Shown here: positions 42,972 through 55,956 of the stretch, piece after piece
How the letters are laid out: every line of letters begins with the position of its first letter
Numbering within the stretch: the stretch's first letter is position 1
Origin: Thereva unica
Lineage: Eukaryota; Arthropoda; Insecta; Diptera; Therevidae
Length of the DNA: 64,000 bases
Reading direction: 5' to 3'
Assembly (NCBI GenBank): GCA_949987705.1
Contig: OX465282.1
Location: 83,688,070 to 83,752,069 of the forward strand
The notes under the pieces: generated by a model
Told to the model about the DNA's origin: nothing
The model's database searches: none
What the model saw: only the letters and a program-made list of their open reading frames with translations
Program-made: the position numbers and the translations under genes

Positions 42972-42989
42972 TGGTGACCCCCATGTGTT
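42972..42989 (+). other. CsRn1 primer binding site (tRNA-Trp-like)
   Basis: TGGTGACCCCCATGTGTT; the first ten bases match the complement of the tRNA-Trp 3' end, the primer known for CsRn1-type elements, and the rest is partial. Repeated at 47317 and 51641. Confidence 0.65.
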
Positions 42990-43129
42990 GAAGCACACTC
43001 GTGGTAACCTAAAAAAAAAAACATCGAAAAAACAAAAAGAGAAAAAGAGCGGTAACAAATTTAAAATTAAAATATATAAATTGTGTGAATAACAAATTTA
43101 CAAATAAAATTTAATCCTACGAGTCAACA

Positions 43130-43981
43130 ATGACAGATAATGAGCAAGAAAATGGTGGCCGCGTAAGGCAAGAAATAGACCGCGTAGCGGTAAAGGTACC
43201 GCCTTTTTGGAAGAATGATCCAGAATTGTGGTTTCTGCATATCGAATCGCAATTTTTTAACTCTGGGGTAACGCTTGACACCACCAAATTCCACATTGTA
43301 GTAGGCGCGTTGGATGTAAACATACTCAGCCAGGTAGGCGATATAATTAGGAAACCACCAACGGAGGAAAAATACAAAACACTGCGAGAACGATTGATAA
43401 CAATAAATTCAGATTCAGATGAAAAACGAATAAAAACATTATTGTCGGAAGTCGAACTAGGAGACAAACGTCCATCACAATTACTGCGAGAGATGCAGGA
43501 ATTAGCAGGGGATAAAGTTCCTGAAAATTTTATAAAATCACTGTGGACACAACGTCTACCGTCACATATGAGATCAATTATGAGTGCCACCAGCGGACAA
43601 GGTATAGAGGAATTATCTAAGGTTGCGGATCGCATACATGAAGTCGCAGAAAATTCTTATAGTGTAAGCAGTGCCTCGAAAAATAACTCTAAATGCAACA
43701 GTCAAATTGCGGCAGATCCAACGAGTATGATAGCGGAACTAACAAAAGAAATATCAGCATTGCGTGCTGAGGTGAACAACATTAAATTTAGGACGAACCG
43801 AAGTAGAGTAGCGAGCAGGTCTCCATCAACACATAGAAATAGGAGTGTGTCAAAAGACAAAAACGTTTGCTGGTATCACAAGGTTTTCGGAAATAAGGCG
43901 CGAAAATGTAGAATGCCATGCAACCAAAATAATCGGTACACGGCTACAGATAGACATTTAAACAACGACAACTCTTGCTAG
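43130..43981 (+). CDS. gag: CsRn1 Gag, unit 1 (intact)
   Basis: 283 residues from ATG at 43130. The N-terminal half has the invertebrate CsRn1/retrotransposon Gag pattern ('[20 protein letters not shown]', 'LPSHMRSIM'). A basic Ser/Arg stretch ('[16 protein letters not shown]') precedes the finger C247-x2-H250-x9-C260-x3-C264 ('CWYHKVFG...CRMPC'), a CHCC finger characteristic of the CsRn1 clade instead of CCHC. The stop at 43979-43981 overlaps the pol frame by 28 nt. This is the only unit with an undamaged gag. Confidence 0.93.
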   Translation: MTDNEQENGGRVRQEIDRVAVKVPPFWKNDPELWFLHIESQFFNSGVTLDTTKFHIVVGALDVNILSQVGDIIRKPPTEEKYKTLRERLITINSDSDEKRIKTLLSEVELGDKRPSQLLREMQELAGDKVPENFIKSLWTQRLPSHMRSIMSATSGQGIEELSKVADRIHEVAENSYSVSSASKNNSKCNSQIAADPTSMIAELTKEISALRAEVNNIKFRTNRSRVASRSPSTHRNRSVSKDKNVCWYHKVFGNKARKCRMPCNQNNRYTATDRHLNNDNSC

Positions 43982-46900
43982 AGGCGACGAGCAGGAGGAA
44001 CGCCGAAAATAGTCGCCTGTTTATAAAAGATCGACGTTCACAAAAACAATTCTTAATCGACACAGGAGCGGAAGTATCAGTAATACCACCACAAATAAAT
44101 AATAAATGTAAACAACAATTAAATAACACACAATCTTTATTATTCGCAGCAAATGGATCAAAAATAAAAACTTATGGTGAGCAATTTTTAAAGCTAGATT
44201 TAAGTTTACGTAGAGATTTTGACTGGATATTCATAGTAGCAGACGTCCAGAAACCGATTATTGGCGCAGATTTTTTAAAGGAGTTTGATTTATTAGTCGA
44301 CATCAAGAGCAAATGCTTAATTGACAAAAAAACGTTATTATCGACACACGGAAAAATTGTGCACGGGCCGACTTCAGGATTGACTACGATTGACCGAACC
44401 TGCGAATATGCCAAGTTATTAGAAAATTTTAAATCTATCACCCGGCCTGGTGGAGCACCAATTGCACCCAACCACAATGTGACGCATCACATAATGACAA
44501 AAGGGCCTGCTGTACATGCAAAACCACGTCGCTTAGCCCCAGACAAACTCAAGATTGCTAGGGACGAGTTTCAAAAGATGTTAAATGAAGGGATATGTCA
44601 ACCTTCAAATTCTGACTGGGCAAGCCCACTGCATTTAGTGAAAAAGGTAGATGGAGACTGGCGTCCGTGCGGCGATTATAGAGGTCTAAATGCCGTCACA
44701 ATTCCAGACCGATACCCGGTGCCGCATATTCATGACTGCATGAATGGCTTGGAAGGGAAAAACATATTTTCCACATTGGATTTAAGGAGAGCTTACCACC
44801 AGATACCAATGGAGCCAAGTGATATACCCAAGACTGCAATAACAACACCCTTTGAGTTATTTGAATTTAAATATATGACGTTTGGTTTGAGAAATGCTAG
44901 CCAAACTTTCCAGCGATTTATTAACCAGGTGTTAAACGGTCTTACATTTGCTACAGCATACATCGATGACATAATTGTTGCATCAACATCTGAAGAAGAG
45001 CACAAACGTCATCTAAGTGAACTGTTTGGCAGATTGGAACAATACGGATTAGTAATAAATGTCTCAAAATGTGTGTTTGGACAAAGTAGCGTAACATTCT
45101 TGGGGCATACAGTGTCATCAGAAGGCATCCGACCTCGAGCAGAAAAAGTCGATGTCATCAGAAAATTTCCACGACCAAACACAGTTGCAGAATTAAGAAG
45201 ATTCCTCGCTATGATAAATTTTTACCGTCGATTTCTGCCCAGAGCAAGCGAAAAGCAAGATATTTTACAAAAAATGATTCCGGGAAACAAGAGAAGAGAT
45301 AACAGGAAGCTTATCTGGACACGAGATGCTGAAGGAGTATTTGAAGACTGCAAACACGATATTGAAACTGCGACAACTCTAGTTTTTCCAAAACAACAGG
45401 CAGAGTTAGCATTGATGGTCGACGCATCAGACGTCGCAATTGGAGCAGTTCTTCAACAGCGTGAGGGGGCTCATTGGAAACCAATAGCATTTTTTTCTGC
45501 AAAACTATCGAACAGCCAAAACAAATATAGCACTTATGATAGGGAGTTGCTAGCAGTTTACTCGGCTGTCAAACATTTTCGATATTTGATTGAAGGTCGT
45601 CATTTCACTGTTTATACAGACCACAAGCCAATCATATTTGCATTTTCACAAAAGCCTGAAAAGGCATCACCACGACAACTGCGGTACTTGGATTTGATAG
45701 GTCAGTACACCACGGATATTCGCCACATATCGGGTAAAGATAATATAGTCGCCGACACGCTATCTCGTATCGGCGAAATACAGATAAGCGACGTGGATGC
45801 TAAGATGTTAGAAAGGGAACAAAGGTCTGATGAAGAATTGAATCAACTGATAGCAGGAGGAGCGACATCTAGTTTAATCTTGAAGGGATTTACGTCAGGA
45901 GATTCATCATGTAAAATAATGTGTGACGTGTCAACACAAAATAATCGCCCATTTGTTCCAGGAACTTTACGAAAACGCGTATTCGATTCTCTTCACCAAT
46001 TAGCCCATCCTGGTGTCAAGGGAACGACGAGGTTAATTTCACAACGGTTTGTGTGGCCAAACATGAAGAAAGACTGCAGAGATTGGGTTCGGACATGTGT
46101 CGCATGTCAGAAATGCAAGCTACAAAAACATAACAAAACAAAAATCGGTCAATTTTCATTACCGGATCAGCGATTTTCTCACATACATCTCGATATTATA
46201 GGACCTATGCCTACGTCTCAGAACTTCAGATACTGTTTAACCATTATCGACAGATTTACTAGATGGCCAGAGGCCATCCCGATTGCGGATATTACGGCGG
46301 AAGCGGTGGCAAAAGCCTTATTATCGGTATGGATATGCAGATTCGGCACACCACAATACGTCACTACTGATCAAGGGCGACAGTTCACATCAGGGTTATT
46401 CAAAGAATTGCAGAAGTTATTGGGAACACATCATATCATGACAACGCCATATCATCCATCTTCAAATGGATTAATAGAGAGGTGGCACCGTACATTAAAG
46501 ACAGCGATAAAGTGTTATAATACTGAACGATGGGTAGATGTTCTTCCAATGGTATTACTGGGACTACGAGCAGCGGTAAAAGAAGAATTAGGAGTTTCAG
46601 TCGCCGAGATGGTATATGGAACAACGCTACGGTTACCTAGCGAGATATTCATAGAATCGGAGGTAGACAAAAATGCAGCAGAGTTTATCAAGGATTTAAA
46701 GGAACGGATGTCAATAATACGCCCTCAACCAACTAGTAACCACCAAAAGGAGCAGGTGTTCGTCCATAAAGATATGAGTAAATGCTCGCACGTATTCATC
46801 AGGCGGGACGGAGTGAAGGCTTCACTGCAACAATCTTTTGAAGGTCCTCATCCTGTCATCAGCAGACACGAAAAGTTTTTTACGGTCGACATAAATGGAA

Positions 46901-47034
46901 GAAAAGCAAGTATTTCTATAGATAGATTAAAACCAGCGTATGAAGAAAATGACAGTGAAGAACGTCAAGAAGTCAAGGCTACCAACAAGACACGCCTCGG
47001 TCGAAAAGTCACAATTCCAGTTCGATATCGTTAA
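43954..47034 (+). CDS. pol: CsRn1 Pol, unit 1
   Basis: Open in the -1 frame relative to gag from 43954. Numbering from TTG 43975 (1,019 codons): protease D29-T-G; RT with YIDD 329-332; RNase H D483, E524, D549; integrase finger H674/H678/C708/C711; DDE D740, D799, E835; and a basic tail. No ATG stands at the start, so it depends on frameshifting from gag. At codon 294 (44854-44856) GAG (Glu) replaces the Gly of 'TPFGLFEF' found in units 2 and 3. That Gly is conserved in gypsy RTs, so unit 1 RT may be defective. Confidence 0.93.
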   Translation, partial: TFKQRQLLLEATSRRNAENSRLFIKDRRSQKQFLIDTGAEVSVIPPQINNKCKQQLNNTQSLLFAANGSKIKTYGEQFLKLDLSLRRDFDWIFIVADVQKPIIGADFLKEFDLLVDIKSKCLIDKKTLLSTHGKIVHGPTSGLTTIDRTCEYAKLLENFKSITRPGGAPIAPNHNVTHHIMTKGPAVHAKPRRLAPDKLKIARDEFQKMLNEGICQPSNSDWASPLHLVKKVDGDWRPCGDYRGLNAVTIPDRYPVPHIHDCMNGLEGKNIFSTLDLRRAYHQIPMEPSDIPKTAITTPFELFEFKYMTFGLRNASQTFQRFINQVLNGLTFATAYIDDIIVASTSEEEHKRHLSELFGRLEQYGLVINVSKCVFGQSSVTFLGHTVSSEGIRPRAEKVDVIRKFPRPNTVAELRRFLAMINFYRRFLPRASEKQDILQKMIPGNKRRDNRKLIWTRDAEGVFEDCKHDIETATTLVFPKQQAELALMVDASDVAIGAVLQQREGAHWKPIAFFSAKLSNSQNKYSTYDRELLAVYSAVKHFRYLIEGRHFTVYTDHKPIIFAFSQKPEKASPRQLRYLDLIGQYTTDIRHISGKDNIVADTLSRIGEIQISDVDAKMLEREQRSDEELNQLIAGGATSSLILKGFTSGDSSCKIMCDVSTQNNRPFVPGTLRKRVFDSLHQLAHPGVKGTTRLISQRFVWPNMKKDCRDWVRTCVACQKCKLQKHNKTKIGQFSLPDQRFSHIHLDIIGPMPTSQNFRYCLTIIDRFTRWPEAIPIADITAEAVAKALLSVWICRFGTPQYVTTDQGRQFTSGLFKELQKLLGTHHIMTTPYHPSSNGLIERWHRTLKTAIKCYNTERWVDVLPMVLLGLRAAVKEELGVSVAEMVYGTTLRLPSEIFIESEVDKNAAEFIKDLKERMSIIRPQPTSNHQKEQVFVHKDMSKCSHVFIRRDGVKASLQQSFEGPHPVISRHEKFFTVDINGRKASISIDRLKPAYEENDSEERQEVKATNKTRLGRKVTIPVRYR
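43957..43963 (+). promoter_or_regulatory. -1 ribosomal frameshift heptamer TTTAAAC, unit 1
   Basis: In gag phase it reads T TTA AAC, a canonical X XXY YYZ slippery site, inside the 28-nt gag/pol overlap. A 7-bp perfect stem AGGCGAC (43982-43988) / GTCGCCT (44012-44018) lies downstream, 18 nt away, which is longer than the usual spacer. Conserved in units 2 (48281-48287) and 3 (52605-52611). Confidence 0.8.
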
Positions 47035-47051
47035 CACTTAGGGGGGAGTTA

Positions 47052-47313
47052 TGTGGCAGCGCTTGCGAAAAACACAGCGGAGAGAAACGAAACTATGTTG
47101 ACGACAAAAAATCAACTACGGTCAGCAAGAAAAGAACACACACACCGACAGTCCTCCTGTGCGATACACAACGTCATACAAGTTTAACTTCCCGATATAA
47201 TTTTATATTTTGTATTTTATTACGGTAAAAATATTGTTAGCTAGTAACGGAAATAAAAAGTAAAATATTTGTTTATTCGTGTCTATTAAATTCTGAGAAC
47301 TTTTGTCCCCGCA
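47052..47313 (+). repeat. CsRn1 LTR 2 (internal)
   Basis: Preceded by a polypurine tract (AGGGGGGAGTTA, 47040-47051). It ends GTCCCCGCA, two bases fewer than LTRs 1 and 4, and has an extra A in the 'aaaaagtaaa' run, shared with LTR 3. Confidence 0.95.
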
Positions 47314-47470
47314 AAATGGTGACCCCCATGTGTTGAAGCACACTCGTGGTAACCTAAAAAAACATCGAAAAAACAAAAAGAGAAAAAGAGCGGTAACAAA
47401 TTTAAAATTAAAATATATAAATTGTGTGAATAACAAATTTACAAATAAAATTTAATCCTACGAGTCAACA

Positions 47471-48305
47471 ATGGCAGATAATGAGCAAGAAAATGGTGGC
47501 CGCGTAAGGCAAGAAATAGACCGCGTAGCGGTAAAGGTACCGCCTTTTTGGAAGAATGATCCAGAATTGTGGTTTCTGCATATCGAATCGCAATTTTTTA
47601 ACTCTGGGGTAACGCTTGACACCACAAAATTCCACATTGTAGTAGGCGCTCAGCCAGGTAGGCGATATAATTAGGAAACCACCAACGGAGGAAAAATACA
47701 AAACACTGCGAGAACGATTGATAACAATAAATTCAGATTCAGATGAAAAACGAATAAAAACATTATTGTCGGAAGTCGAACTAGGAGACAAACGTCCATC
47801 ACAATTACTGCGAGAGATGCAGGAATTAGCAGGGGATAAAGTTCCTGAAAATTTTATAAAATCACTGTGGACACAACGTCTACCGTCACATATGAGATCA
47901 ATTATGAGTGCCACCAGCGGACAAGGTATAGAGGAATTATCTAAGGTTGCGGATCGCATACATGAAGTCGCAGAAAATTCTTATAGTGTAAGCAGTGCCT
48001 CGAAAAATAACTCTAAATGCAACAGTCAAATTGCGGCAGATCCAACGAGTATGATAGCGGAACTAACAAAAGAAATATCAGCATTGCGTGCTGAGGTGAA
48101 CAACATTAAATTTAGGACGAACCGAAGTAGAGCAGCGAGCAGGTCTCCATCAACACATAGAAATAGGAGTGTGTCAAAAGACAAAAACGTTTGCTGGTAT
48201 CACAAGGTTTTCGGAAATAAGGCGCGAAAATGTAGAATGCCATGCAACCAAAATAATCGGTACACGGCTACAGATAGACATTTAAACAACGACAACTCTT
48301 GCTAG
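47471..48305 (+). pseudogene. gag: CsRn1 gag, unit 2, frameshifted
   Basis: Starts ATGGCAGAT. A 17-bp deletion at 47649/47650 (relative to 43309-43325) shifts frame after residue ~60 and ends the frame at 47674. The rest of gag is open from 47718 to 48305, including the CHCC finger and frameshift site. Confidence 0.93.
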
Positions 48306-51300
48306 AGGCGACGAGCAGGAGGAACGCCGAAAATAGTCGCCTGTTTATAAAAGATCGACGTTCACAAAAACAATTCTTAATCGACACAGGAGCGGAAGTA
48401 TCAGTAATACCACCACAAATAAATAATAAATGTAAACAACAATTAAATAACACACAATCTTTATTATTCGCAGCAAATGGATCAAAAATAAAAACTTATG
48501 GTGAGCAATTTTTAAAGCTAGATCTAAGTTTACGTAGAGATTTTGACTGGATATTCATAGTAGCAGACGTCCAGAAACCGATTATTGGCGCAGATTTTTT
48601 AAAGGAGTTTGATTTATTAGTCGACATCAAGAGCAAATGCTTAATTGACAAAAAAACGTTATTATCGACACACGGAAAAATTGTGCACGGGCCGACTTCA
48701 GGATTGACTACGATTGACCGAACCTGCGAATATGCCAAGTTATTAGAAAATTTTAAATCTATCACCCGGCCTGGTGGAGCACCAATTGCACCCAACCACA
48801 ATGTGACGCATCACATAATGACAAAAGGGCCTGCTGTACATGCAAAACCACGTCGCTTAGCCCCAGACAAACTCAAGATTGCTAGGGACGAGTTTCAAAA
48901 GATGTTAAATGAAGGGATATGTCAACCTTCAAATTCTGACTGGGCAAGCCCACTGCATTTAGTGAAAAAGGTAGATGGAGACTGGCGTCCGTGCGGCGAT
49001 TATAGAGGTCTAAATGCCGTCACAATTCCAGACCGATACCCGGTGCCGCATATTCATGACTGCATGAATGTCTTGGAAGGGAAAAACATATTTTCCACAT
49101 TGGATTTAAGGAGAGCTTACCACCAGATACCAATGGAGCCAAGTGATATACCCAAGACTGCAATAACAACACCCTTTGGGTTATTTGAATTTAAATATAT
49201 GACGTTTGGTTTGAGAAATGCTAGCCAAACTTTCCAGCGATTTATTAACCAGGTGTTAAACGGTCTTACATTTGCTACAGCATACATCGATGACATAATT
49301 GTTGCATCAACATCTGAAGAAGAGCACAAACGTCATCTAAGTGAACTGTTTGGCAGATTGGAACAATACGGATTAGTAATAAATGTCTCAAAATGTGTGT
49401 TTGGACAAAGTAGCGTAACATTCTTGGGGCATACAGTGTCATCAGAAGGCATCCGACCTCGAGCAGAAAAAGTCGATGTCATCAGAAAATTTCCACGACC
49501 AAACACAGTTGCAGAATTAAGAAGATTCCTCGCTATGATAAATTTTTACCGTCGATTTCTGCCCAGAGCAAGCGAAAAGCAAGATATTTTACAAAAAATG
49601 ATTCCGGGAAACAAGAGAAGAGATAACAGGAAGCTTATCTGGACACGAGATGCTGAAGGAGTATTTGAAGACTGCAAACACGATATTGAAACTGCGACAA
49701 CTCTAGTTTTTCCAAAACAACAGGCAGAGTTAGCATTGATGGTCGACGCATCAGACGTCGCAATTGGAGCAGTTCTTCAACAGCGTGAGGGGGCTCATTG
49801 GAAACCAATAGCATTTTTTTCTGCAAAACTATCGAACAGCCAAAACAAATATAGCACTTATGATAGGGAGTTGCTAGCAGTTTACTCGGCTGTCAAACAT
49901 TTTCGATATTTGATTGAAGGTCGTCATTTCACTATTTATACAGACCACAAGCCAATCATATTTGCATTTTCACAAAAGCCTGAAAAGGCATCACCACGAC
50001 AACTGCGGTACTTGGATTTGATAGGTCAGTACACCACGGATATTCGCCACATATCGGGTAAAGATAATATAGTCGCCGACACGCTATCTCGTATCGGCGA
50101 AATACAGATAAGCGACGTGGATGCTAAGATGTTAGAAAGGGAACAAAGGTCTGATGAAGAATTGAATCAACTGATAGCAGGAGGAGCGACATCTAGTTTA
50201 ATCTTGAAGGAATTTACGTCAGGAGATTCATCATGTAAAATAATGTGTGACGTGTCAACACAAAATAATCGCCCATTTGTTCCAGGAACTTTACGAAAAC
50301 GCGTATTCGATTCTCTTCACCAATTAGCCCATCCTGGTGTCAAGGGAACGACGAGGTTAATTTCACAACGGTTTGTGTGGCCAAACATGAAGAAAGACTG
50401 CAGAGATTGGGTTCGGACATGTGTCGCATGTCAGAAATGCAAGCTACAAAAACATAACAAAACAAAAATCGGTCAATTTTCATTACCGGATCAGCGATTT
50501 TCTCACATACATCTCGATATTATAGGACCTATGCCTACGTCTCAGAACTTCAGATACTGTTTAACCATTATCGACAGATTTACTAGATGGCCAGAGGCCA
50601 TCCCGATTGCGGATATTACGGCGGAAGCGGTGGCAAAAGCCTTATTATCGGTATGGATATGCAGATTCGGCACACCACAATACGTCACTACTGATCAAGG
50701 GCGACAGTTCACATCAGGGTTATTCAAAGAATTGCAGAAGTTATTGGGAACACATCATATCATGACAACGCCATATCATCCATCTTCAAATGGATTAATA
50801 GAGAGGTGGCACCGTACATTAAAGACAGCGATAAAGTGTTATAATACTGAACGATGGGTAGATGTTCTTCCAATGGTATTACTGGGACTACGAGCAGCGG
50901 TAAAAGAAGAATTAGGAGTTTCAGTCGCCGAGATGGTATATGGAACAACGCTACGGTTACCTAGCGAGATATTCATAGAATCGGAGGTAGACAAAAATGC
51001 AGCAGAGTTTATCAAGGATTTAAAGGAACGGATGTCAATAATACGCCCTCAACCAACTAGTAACCACCAAAAGGAGCAGGTGTTCGTCCATAAAGATATG
51101 AGTAAATGCTCGCACGTATTCATCAGGCGGGACGGAGTGAAGGCTTCACTGCAACAATCTTTTGAAGGTCCTCATCCTGTCATCAGCAGACACGAAAAGT
51201 TTTTTACGGTCGACATAAATGGAAGAAAAGCAAGTATTTCTATAGATAGATTAAAACCAGCGTATGAAGAAAATGACAGTGAAGAACGTCAAGAAGTCAA

Positions 51301-51358
51301 GGCTACCAACAAGACACGCCTCGGTCGAAAAGTCACAATTCCAGTTCGATATCGTTAA
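48278..51358 (+). CDS. pol: CsRn1 Pol, unit 2 (intact)
   Basis: Same domain order and catalytic residues as unit 1, with the conserved Gly in TPFGLFEF. No break is visible. Access to it by frameshifting is compromised because the upstream gag frame is broken, unless translation restarts inside gag. Confidence 0.92.
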   Translation, partial: TFKQRQLLLEATSRRNAENSRLFIKDRRSQKQFLIDTGAEVSVIPPQINNKCKQQLNNTQSLLFAANGSKIKTYGEQFLKLDLSLRRDFDWIFIVADVQKPIIGADFLKEFDLLVDIKSKCLIDKKTLLSTHGKIVHGPTSGLTTIDRTCEYAKLLENFKSITRPGGAPIAPNHNVTHHIMTKGPAVHAKPRRLAPDKLKIARDEFQKMLNEGICQPSNSDWASPLHLVKKVDGDWRPCGDYRGLNAVTIPDRYPVPHIHDCMNVLEGKNIFSTLDLRRAYHQIPMEPSDIPKTAITTPFGLFEFKYMTFGLRNASQTFQRFINQVLNGLTFATAYIDDIIVASTSEEEHKRHLSELFGRLEQYGLVINVSKCVFGQSSVTFLGHTVSSEGIRPRAEKVDVIRKFPRPNTVAELRRFLAMINFYRRFLPRASEKQDILQKMIPGNKRRDNRKLIWTRDAEGVFEDCKHDIETATTLVFPKQQAELALMVDASDVAIGAVLQQREGAHWKPIAFFSAKLSNSQNKYSTYDRELLAVYSAVKHFRYLIEGRHFTIYTDHKPIIFAFSQKPEKASPRQLRYLDLIGQYTTDIRHISGKDNIVADTLSRIGEIQISDVDAKMLEREQRSDEELNQLIAGGATSSLILKEFTSGDSSCKIMCDVSTQNNRPFVPGTLRKRVFDSLHQLAHPGVKGTTRLISQRFVWPNMKKDCRDWVRTCVACQKCKLQKHNKTKIGQFSLPDQRFSHIHLDIIGPMPTSQNFRYCLTIIDRFTRWPEAIPIADITAEAVAKALLSVWICRFGTPQYVTTDQGRQFTSGLFKELQKLLGTHHIMTTPYHPSSNGLIERWHRTLKTAIKCYNTERWVDVLPMVLLGLRAAVKEELGVSVAEMVYGTTLRLPSEIFIESEVDKNAAEFIKDLKERMSIIRPQPTSNHQKEQVFVHKDMSKCSHVFIRRDGVKASLQQSFEGPHPVISRHEKFFTVDINGRKASISIDRLKPAYEENDSEERQEVKATNKTRLGRKVTIPVRYR

Positions 51359-51375
51359 CACTTAGGGGGGAGTTA

Positions 51376-51637
51376 TGTGGCAGCGCTTGCGAAAAACACA
51401 GCGGAGAGAAACGAAACTATGTTGACGACAAAAAATCAACTACGGTCAGCAAGAAAAGAACACACACACCGACAGTCCTCCTGTGCGATACACAACGTCA
51501 TACAAGTTTAACTTCCCGATATAATTTTATATTTTGTATTTTATTACGGTAAAAATATTGTTAGCTAGTAACGGAAATAAAAAGTAAAATATTTGTTTAT
51601 TCGTGTCTATTAAATTCTGAGAACTTTTGTCCCCACA
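51376..51637 (+). repeat. CsRn1 LTR 3 (internal)
   Basis: Ends GTCCCCACA; shares the extra A and the two missing bases with LTR 2. Confidence 0.95.
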
Positions 51638-51794
51638 AAATGGTGACCCCCATGTGTTGAAGCACACTCGTGGTAACCTAAAAAAACATCGAAAAAACAA
51701 AAAGAGAAAAAGAGCGGTAACAAATTTAAAATTAAAATATATAAATTGTGTGAATAACAAATTTACAAATAAAATTTAATCCTACGAGTCAACA

Positions 51795-52629
51795 ATGACA
51801 GATAATGAGCAAGAAAATGGTGGCCGCGTAAGGCAAGAAATAGACCGCGTAGCGGTAAAGGTACCGCCTTTTTGGAAGAATGATCCAGAATTGTGGTTTC
51901 TGCATATCGAATCGCAATTTTTTAACTCTGGGGTAACGCTTGACACCACAAAATTCCACATTGTAGTAGGCGCTCAGCCAGGTAGGCGATATAATTAGGA
52001 AACCACCAACGGAGGAAAAATACAAAACACTGCGAGAACGATTGATAACAATAAATTCAGATTCAGATGAAAAACGAATAAAAACATTATTGTCGGAAGT
52101 CGAACTAGGAGACAAACGTCCATCACAATTACTGCGAGAGATGCAGGAATTAGCAGGGGATAAAGTTCCTGAAAATTTTATAAAATCACTGTGGACACAA
52201 CGTCTACCGTCACATATGAGATCAATTATGAGTGCCACCAGCGGACAAGGTATAGAGGAATTATCTAAGGTTGCGGATCGCATACATGAAGTCGCAGAAA
52301 ATTCTTATAGTGTAAGCAGTGCCTCGAAAAATAACTCTAAATGCAACAGTCAAATTGCGGCAGATCCAACGAGTATGATAGCGGAACTAACAAAAGAAAT
52401 ATCAGCATTGCGTGCTGAGGTGAACAACATTAAATTTAGGACGAACCGAAGTAGAGCAGCGAGCAGGTCTCCATCAACACATAGAAATAGGAGTGTGTCA
52501 AAAGACAAAAACGTTTGCTGGTATCACAAGGTTTTCGGAAATAAGGCGCGAAAATGTAGAATGCCATGCAACCAAAATAATCGGTACACGGCTACAGATA
52601 GACATTTAAACAACGACAACTCTTGCTAG
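51795..52629 (+). pseudogene. gag: CsRn1 gag, unit 3, frameshifted
   Basis: Carries the same 17-bp deletion (junction 51973/51974) as unit 2, so units 2 and 3 share a recent ancestor. The start reads ATGACAGAT as in unit 1. Confidence 0.93.
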
Positions 52630-55600
52630 AGGCGACGAGCAGGAGGAACGCCGAAAATAGTCGCCTGTTTATAAAAGATCGACGTTCACAAAAACAATTC
52701 TTAATCGACACAGGAGCGGAAGTATCAGTAATACCACCACAAATAAATAATAAATGTAAACAACAATTAAATAACACACAATCTTTATTATTCGCAGCAA
52801 ATGGATCAAAAATAAAAACTTATGGTGAGCAATTTTTAAAGCTAGATCTAAGTTTACGTAGAGATTTTGACTGGATATTCATAGTAGCAGACGTCCAGAA
52901 ACCGATTATTGGCGCAGATTTTTTAAAGGAGTTTGATTTATTAGTCGACATCAAGAGCAAATGCTTAATTGACAAAAAAACGTTATTATCGACACACGGA
53001 AAAATTGTGCACGGGCCGACTTCAGGATTGACTACGATTGACCGAACCTGCGAATATGCCAAGTTATTAGAAAATTTTAAATCTATCACCCGGCCTGGTG
53101 GAGCACCAATTGCACCCAACCACAATGTGACGCATCACATAATGACAAAAGGGCCTGCTGTACATGCAAAACCACGTCGCTTAGCCCCAGACAAACTCAA
53201 GATTGCTAGGGACGAGTTTCAAAAGATGTTAAATGAAGGGATATGTCAACCTTCAAATTCTGACTGGGCAAGCCCACTGCATTTAGTGAAAAAGGTAGAT
53301 GGAGACTGGCGTCCGTGCGGCGATTATAGAGGTCTAAATGCCGTCACAATTCCAGACCGATACCCGGTGCCGCATATTCATGACTGCATGAATGTCTTGG
53401 AAGGGAAAAACATATTTTCCACATTGGATTTAAGGAGAGCTTACCACCAGATACCAATGGAGCCAAGTGATATACCCAAGACTGCAATAACAACACCCTT
53501 TGGGTTATTTGAATTTAAATATATGACGTTTGGTTTGAGAAATGCTAGCCAAACTTTCCAGCGATTTATTAACCAGGTGTTAAACGGTCTTACATTTGCT
53601 ACAGCATACATCGATGACATAATTGTTGCATCAACATCTGAAGAAGAGCACAAACGTCATCTAAGTGAACTGTTTGGCAGATTGGAACAATACGGATTAG
53701 TAATAAATGTCTCAAAATGTGTGTTTGGACAAAGTAGCGTAACATTCTTGGGGCATACAGTGTCATCAGAAGGCATCCGACCTCGAGCAGAAAAAGTCGA
53801 TGTCATCAGAAAATTTCCACGACCAAACACAGTTGCAGAATTAAGAAGATTCCTCGCTATGATAAATTTTTACCGTCGATTTCTGCCCAGAGCAAGCGAA
53901 AAGCAAGATATTTTACAAAAAATGATTCCGGGAAACAAGAGAAGAGATAACAGGAAGCTTATCTGGACACGAGATGCTGAAGGAGTATTTGAAGACTGCA
54001 AACACGATATTGAAACTGCGACAACTCTAGTTTTTCCAAAACAACAGGCAGAGTTAGCATTGATGGTCGACGCATCAGACGTCGCAATTGGAGCAGTTCT
54101 TCAACAGCGTGAGGGGGCTCATTGGAAACCAATAGCATTTTTTTCTGCAAAACTATCGAACAGCCAAAACAAATATAGCACTTATGATAGGGAGTTGCTA
54201 GCAGTTTACTCGGCTGTCAAACATTTTCGATATTTGATTGAAGGTCGTCATTTCACTATTTATACAGACCACAAGCCAATCATATTTGCATTTTCACAAA
54301 AGCCTGAAAAGGCATCACCACGACAACTGCGGTACTTGGATTTGATAGGTCAGTACACCACGGATATTCGCCACATATCGGGTAAAGATAATATAGTCGC
54401 CGACACGCTATCTCGTATCGGCGAAATACAGATAAGCGACGTGGATGCTAAGATGTTAGAAAGGGAACAAAGGTCTGATGAAGAATTGAATCAACTGATA
54501 GCAGGAGGAGCGACATCTAGTTTAATCTTGAAGGAATTTACGTCAGGAGATTCATCATGTAAAATAATGTGTGACGTGTCAACACAAAATAATCGCCCAT
54601 TTGTTCCAGGAACTTTACGAAAACGCGTATTCGATTCTCTTCACCAATTAGCCCATCCTGGTGTCAAGGGAACGACGAGATTAATTTCACAACGGTTTGT
54701 GTGGCCAAACATGAAGAAAGACTGCAGAGATTGGGTTCGGACATGTGTCGCATGTCAGAAATGCAAGCTACAAAAACATAACAAAACAAAAATCGGTCAA
54801 TTTTCATTACCGGATCAGCGATTTTCTCACATACATCTCGATATTATAGGACCTATGCCTACGTCTCAGAACTGTTTAACCATTATCGACAGATTTACTA
54901 GATGGCCAGAGGCCATCCCGATTGCGGATATTACGGCGGAAGCGGTGGCAAAAGCCTTATTATCGGTATGGATATGCAGATTCGGCACACCACAATACGT
55001 CACTACTGATCAAGGGCGACAGTTCACATCAGGGTTATTCAAAGAATTGCAGAAGTTATTGGGAACACATCATATCATGACAACGCCATATCATCCATCT
55101 TCAAATGGATTAATAGAGAGGTGGCACCGTACATTAAAGACAGCGATAAAGTGTTATAATACTGAACGATGGGTAGATGTTCTTCCAATGGTATTACTGG
55201 GACTACGAGCAGCGGTAAAAGAAGAATTAGGAGTTTCAGTCGCCGAGATGGTATATGGAACAACGCTACGGTTACCTAGCGAGATATTCATAGAATCGGA
55301 GGTAGACAAAAATGCAGCAGAGTTTATCAAGGATTTAAAGGAACGGATGTCAATAATACGCCCTCAACCAACTAGTAACCACCAAAAGGAGCAGGTGTTC
55401 GTCCATAAAGATATGAGTAAATGCTCGCACGTATTCATCAGGCGGGACGGAGTGAAGGCTTCACTGCAACAATCTTTTGAAGGTCCTCATCCTGTCATCA
55501 GCAGACACGAAAAGTTTTTTACGGTCGACATAAATGGAAGAAAAGCAAGTATTTCTATAGATAGATTAAAACCAGCGTATGAAGAAAATGACAGTGAAGA

Positions 55601-55673
55601 ACGTCAAGAAGTCAAGGCTACCAACAAGACACGCCTCGGTCGAAAAGTCACAATTCCAGTTCGATATCGTTAA
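52602..55673 (+). CDS. pol: CsRn1 Pol, unit 3, 3-residue deletion in integrase
   Basis: Open throughout, but a 9-bp deletion near 54872 removes FRY (751-753 in unit 1 numbering), about 11 residues after the first catalytic Asp D740, in a conserved strand of the integrase core. This probably damages integrase while leaving protease, RT and RNase H intact. Confidence 0.92.
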   Translation, partial: TFKQRQLLLEATSRRNAENSRLFIKDRRSQKQFLIDTGAEVSVIPPQINNKCKQQLNNTQSLLFAANGSKIKTYGEQFLKLDLSLRRDFDWIFIVADVQKPIIGADFLKEFDLLVDIKSKCLIDKKTLLSTHGKIVHGPTSGLTTIDRTCEYAKLLENFKSITRPGGAPIAPNHNVTHHIMTKGPAVHAKPRRLAPDKLKIARDEFQKMLNEGICQPSNSDWASPLHLVKKVDGDWRPCGDYRGLNAVTIPDRYPVPHIHDCMNVLEGKNIFSTLDLRRAYHQIPMEPSDIPKTAITTPFGLFEFKYMTFGLRNASQTFQRFINQVLNGLTFATAYIDDIIVASTSEEEHKRHLSELFGRLEQYGLVINVSKCVFGQSSVTFLGHTVSSEGIRPRAEKVDVIRKFPRPNTVAELRRFLAMINFYRRFLPRASEKQDILQKMIPGNKRRDNRKLIWTRDAEGVFEDCKHDIETATTLVFPKQQAELALMVDASDVAIGAVLQQREGAHWKPIAFFSAKLSNSQNKYSTYDRELLAVYSAVKHFRYLIEGRHFTIYTDHKPIIFAFSQKPEKASPRQLRYLDLIGQYTTDIRHISGKDNIVADTLSRIGEIQISDVDAKMLEREQRSDEELNQLIAGGATSSLILKEFTSGDSSCKIMCDVSTQNNRPFVPGTLRKRVFDSLHQLAHPGVKGTTRLISQRFVWPNMKKDCRDWVRTCVACQKCKLQKHNKTKIGQFSLPDQRFSHIHLDIIGPMPTSQNCLTIIDRFTRWPEAIPIADITAEAVAKALLSVWICRFGTPQYVTTDQGRQFTSGLFKELQKLLGTHHIMTTPYHPSSNGLIERWHRTLKTAIKCYNTERWVDVLPMVLLGLRAAVKEELGVSVAEMVYGTTLRLPSEIFIESEVDKNAAEFIKDLKERMSIIRPQPTSNHQKEQVFVHKDMSKCSHVFIRRDGVKASLQQSFEGPHPVISRHEKFFTVDINGRKASISIDRLKPAYEENDSEERQEVKATNKTRLGRKVTIPVRYR

Positions 55674-55690
55674 CACTTAGGGGGGAGTTA

Positions 55691-55952
55691 TGTGGCAGCG
55701 CTTGCGAAAAACACAGCGGAGAGAAACGAAACTATGTTGACGACAAAAAATCAACTACGGTCAGCAAGAAAAGAACACACACACCGACAGTCCTCCTGTG
55801 CGATACACAACGTCATACAAGTTTAACTTCCCGATATAATTTTATATTTTGTATTTTATTACGGTAAAAATATTGTTAGCTAGTAACGGAAATAAAAGTA
55901 AAATATTTGTTTATTCGTGTCTATTAAATTCTGAGAACTTTTGTCCCCTACA
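55691..55952 (+). repeat. CsRn1 LTR 4
   Basis: 262 bp ending GTCCCCTACA, like LTR 1, followed by the target duplication ACTG. Confidence 0.95.
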
Positions 55953-55956
55953 ACTG

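Larger units (their letters stand above)
42707..55952 (+). mobile_element. CsRn1-clade gypsy element, tandem array of three units
   Basis: Four LTRs (42707, 47052, 51376, 55691) alternate with three internal regions. Periods are 4,345, 4,324 and 4,315 bp. Only the outermost edges carry a target duplication, ACTG at 42703-42706 and 55953-55956. The clade is shown by the Gag finger C-x2-H-x9-C-x3-C, the tRNA-Trp-like primer site and RT/integrase features. Each internal LTR serves two units. The units differ by small lesions: a 17-bp gag deletion in units 2 and 3, and a 9-bp pol deletion in unit 3. Confidence 0.96.
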
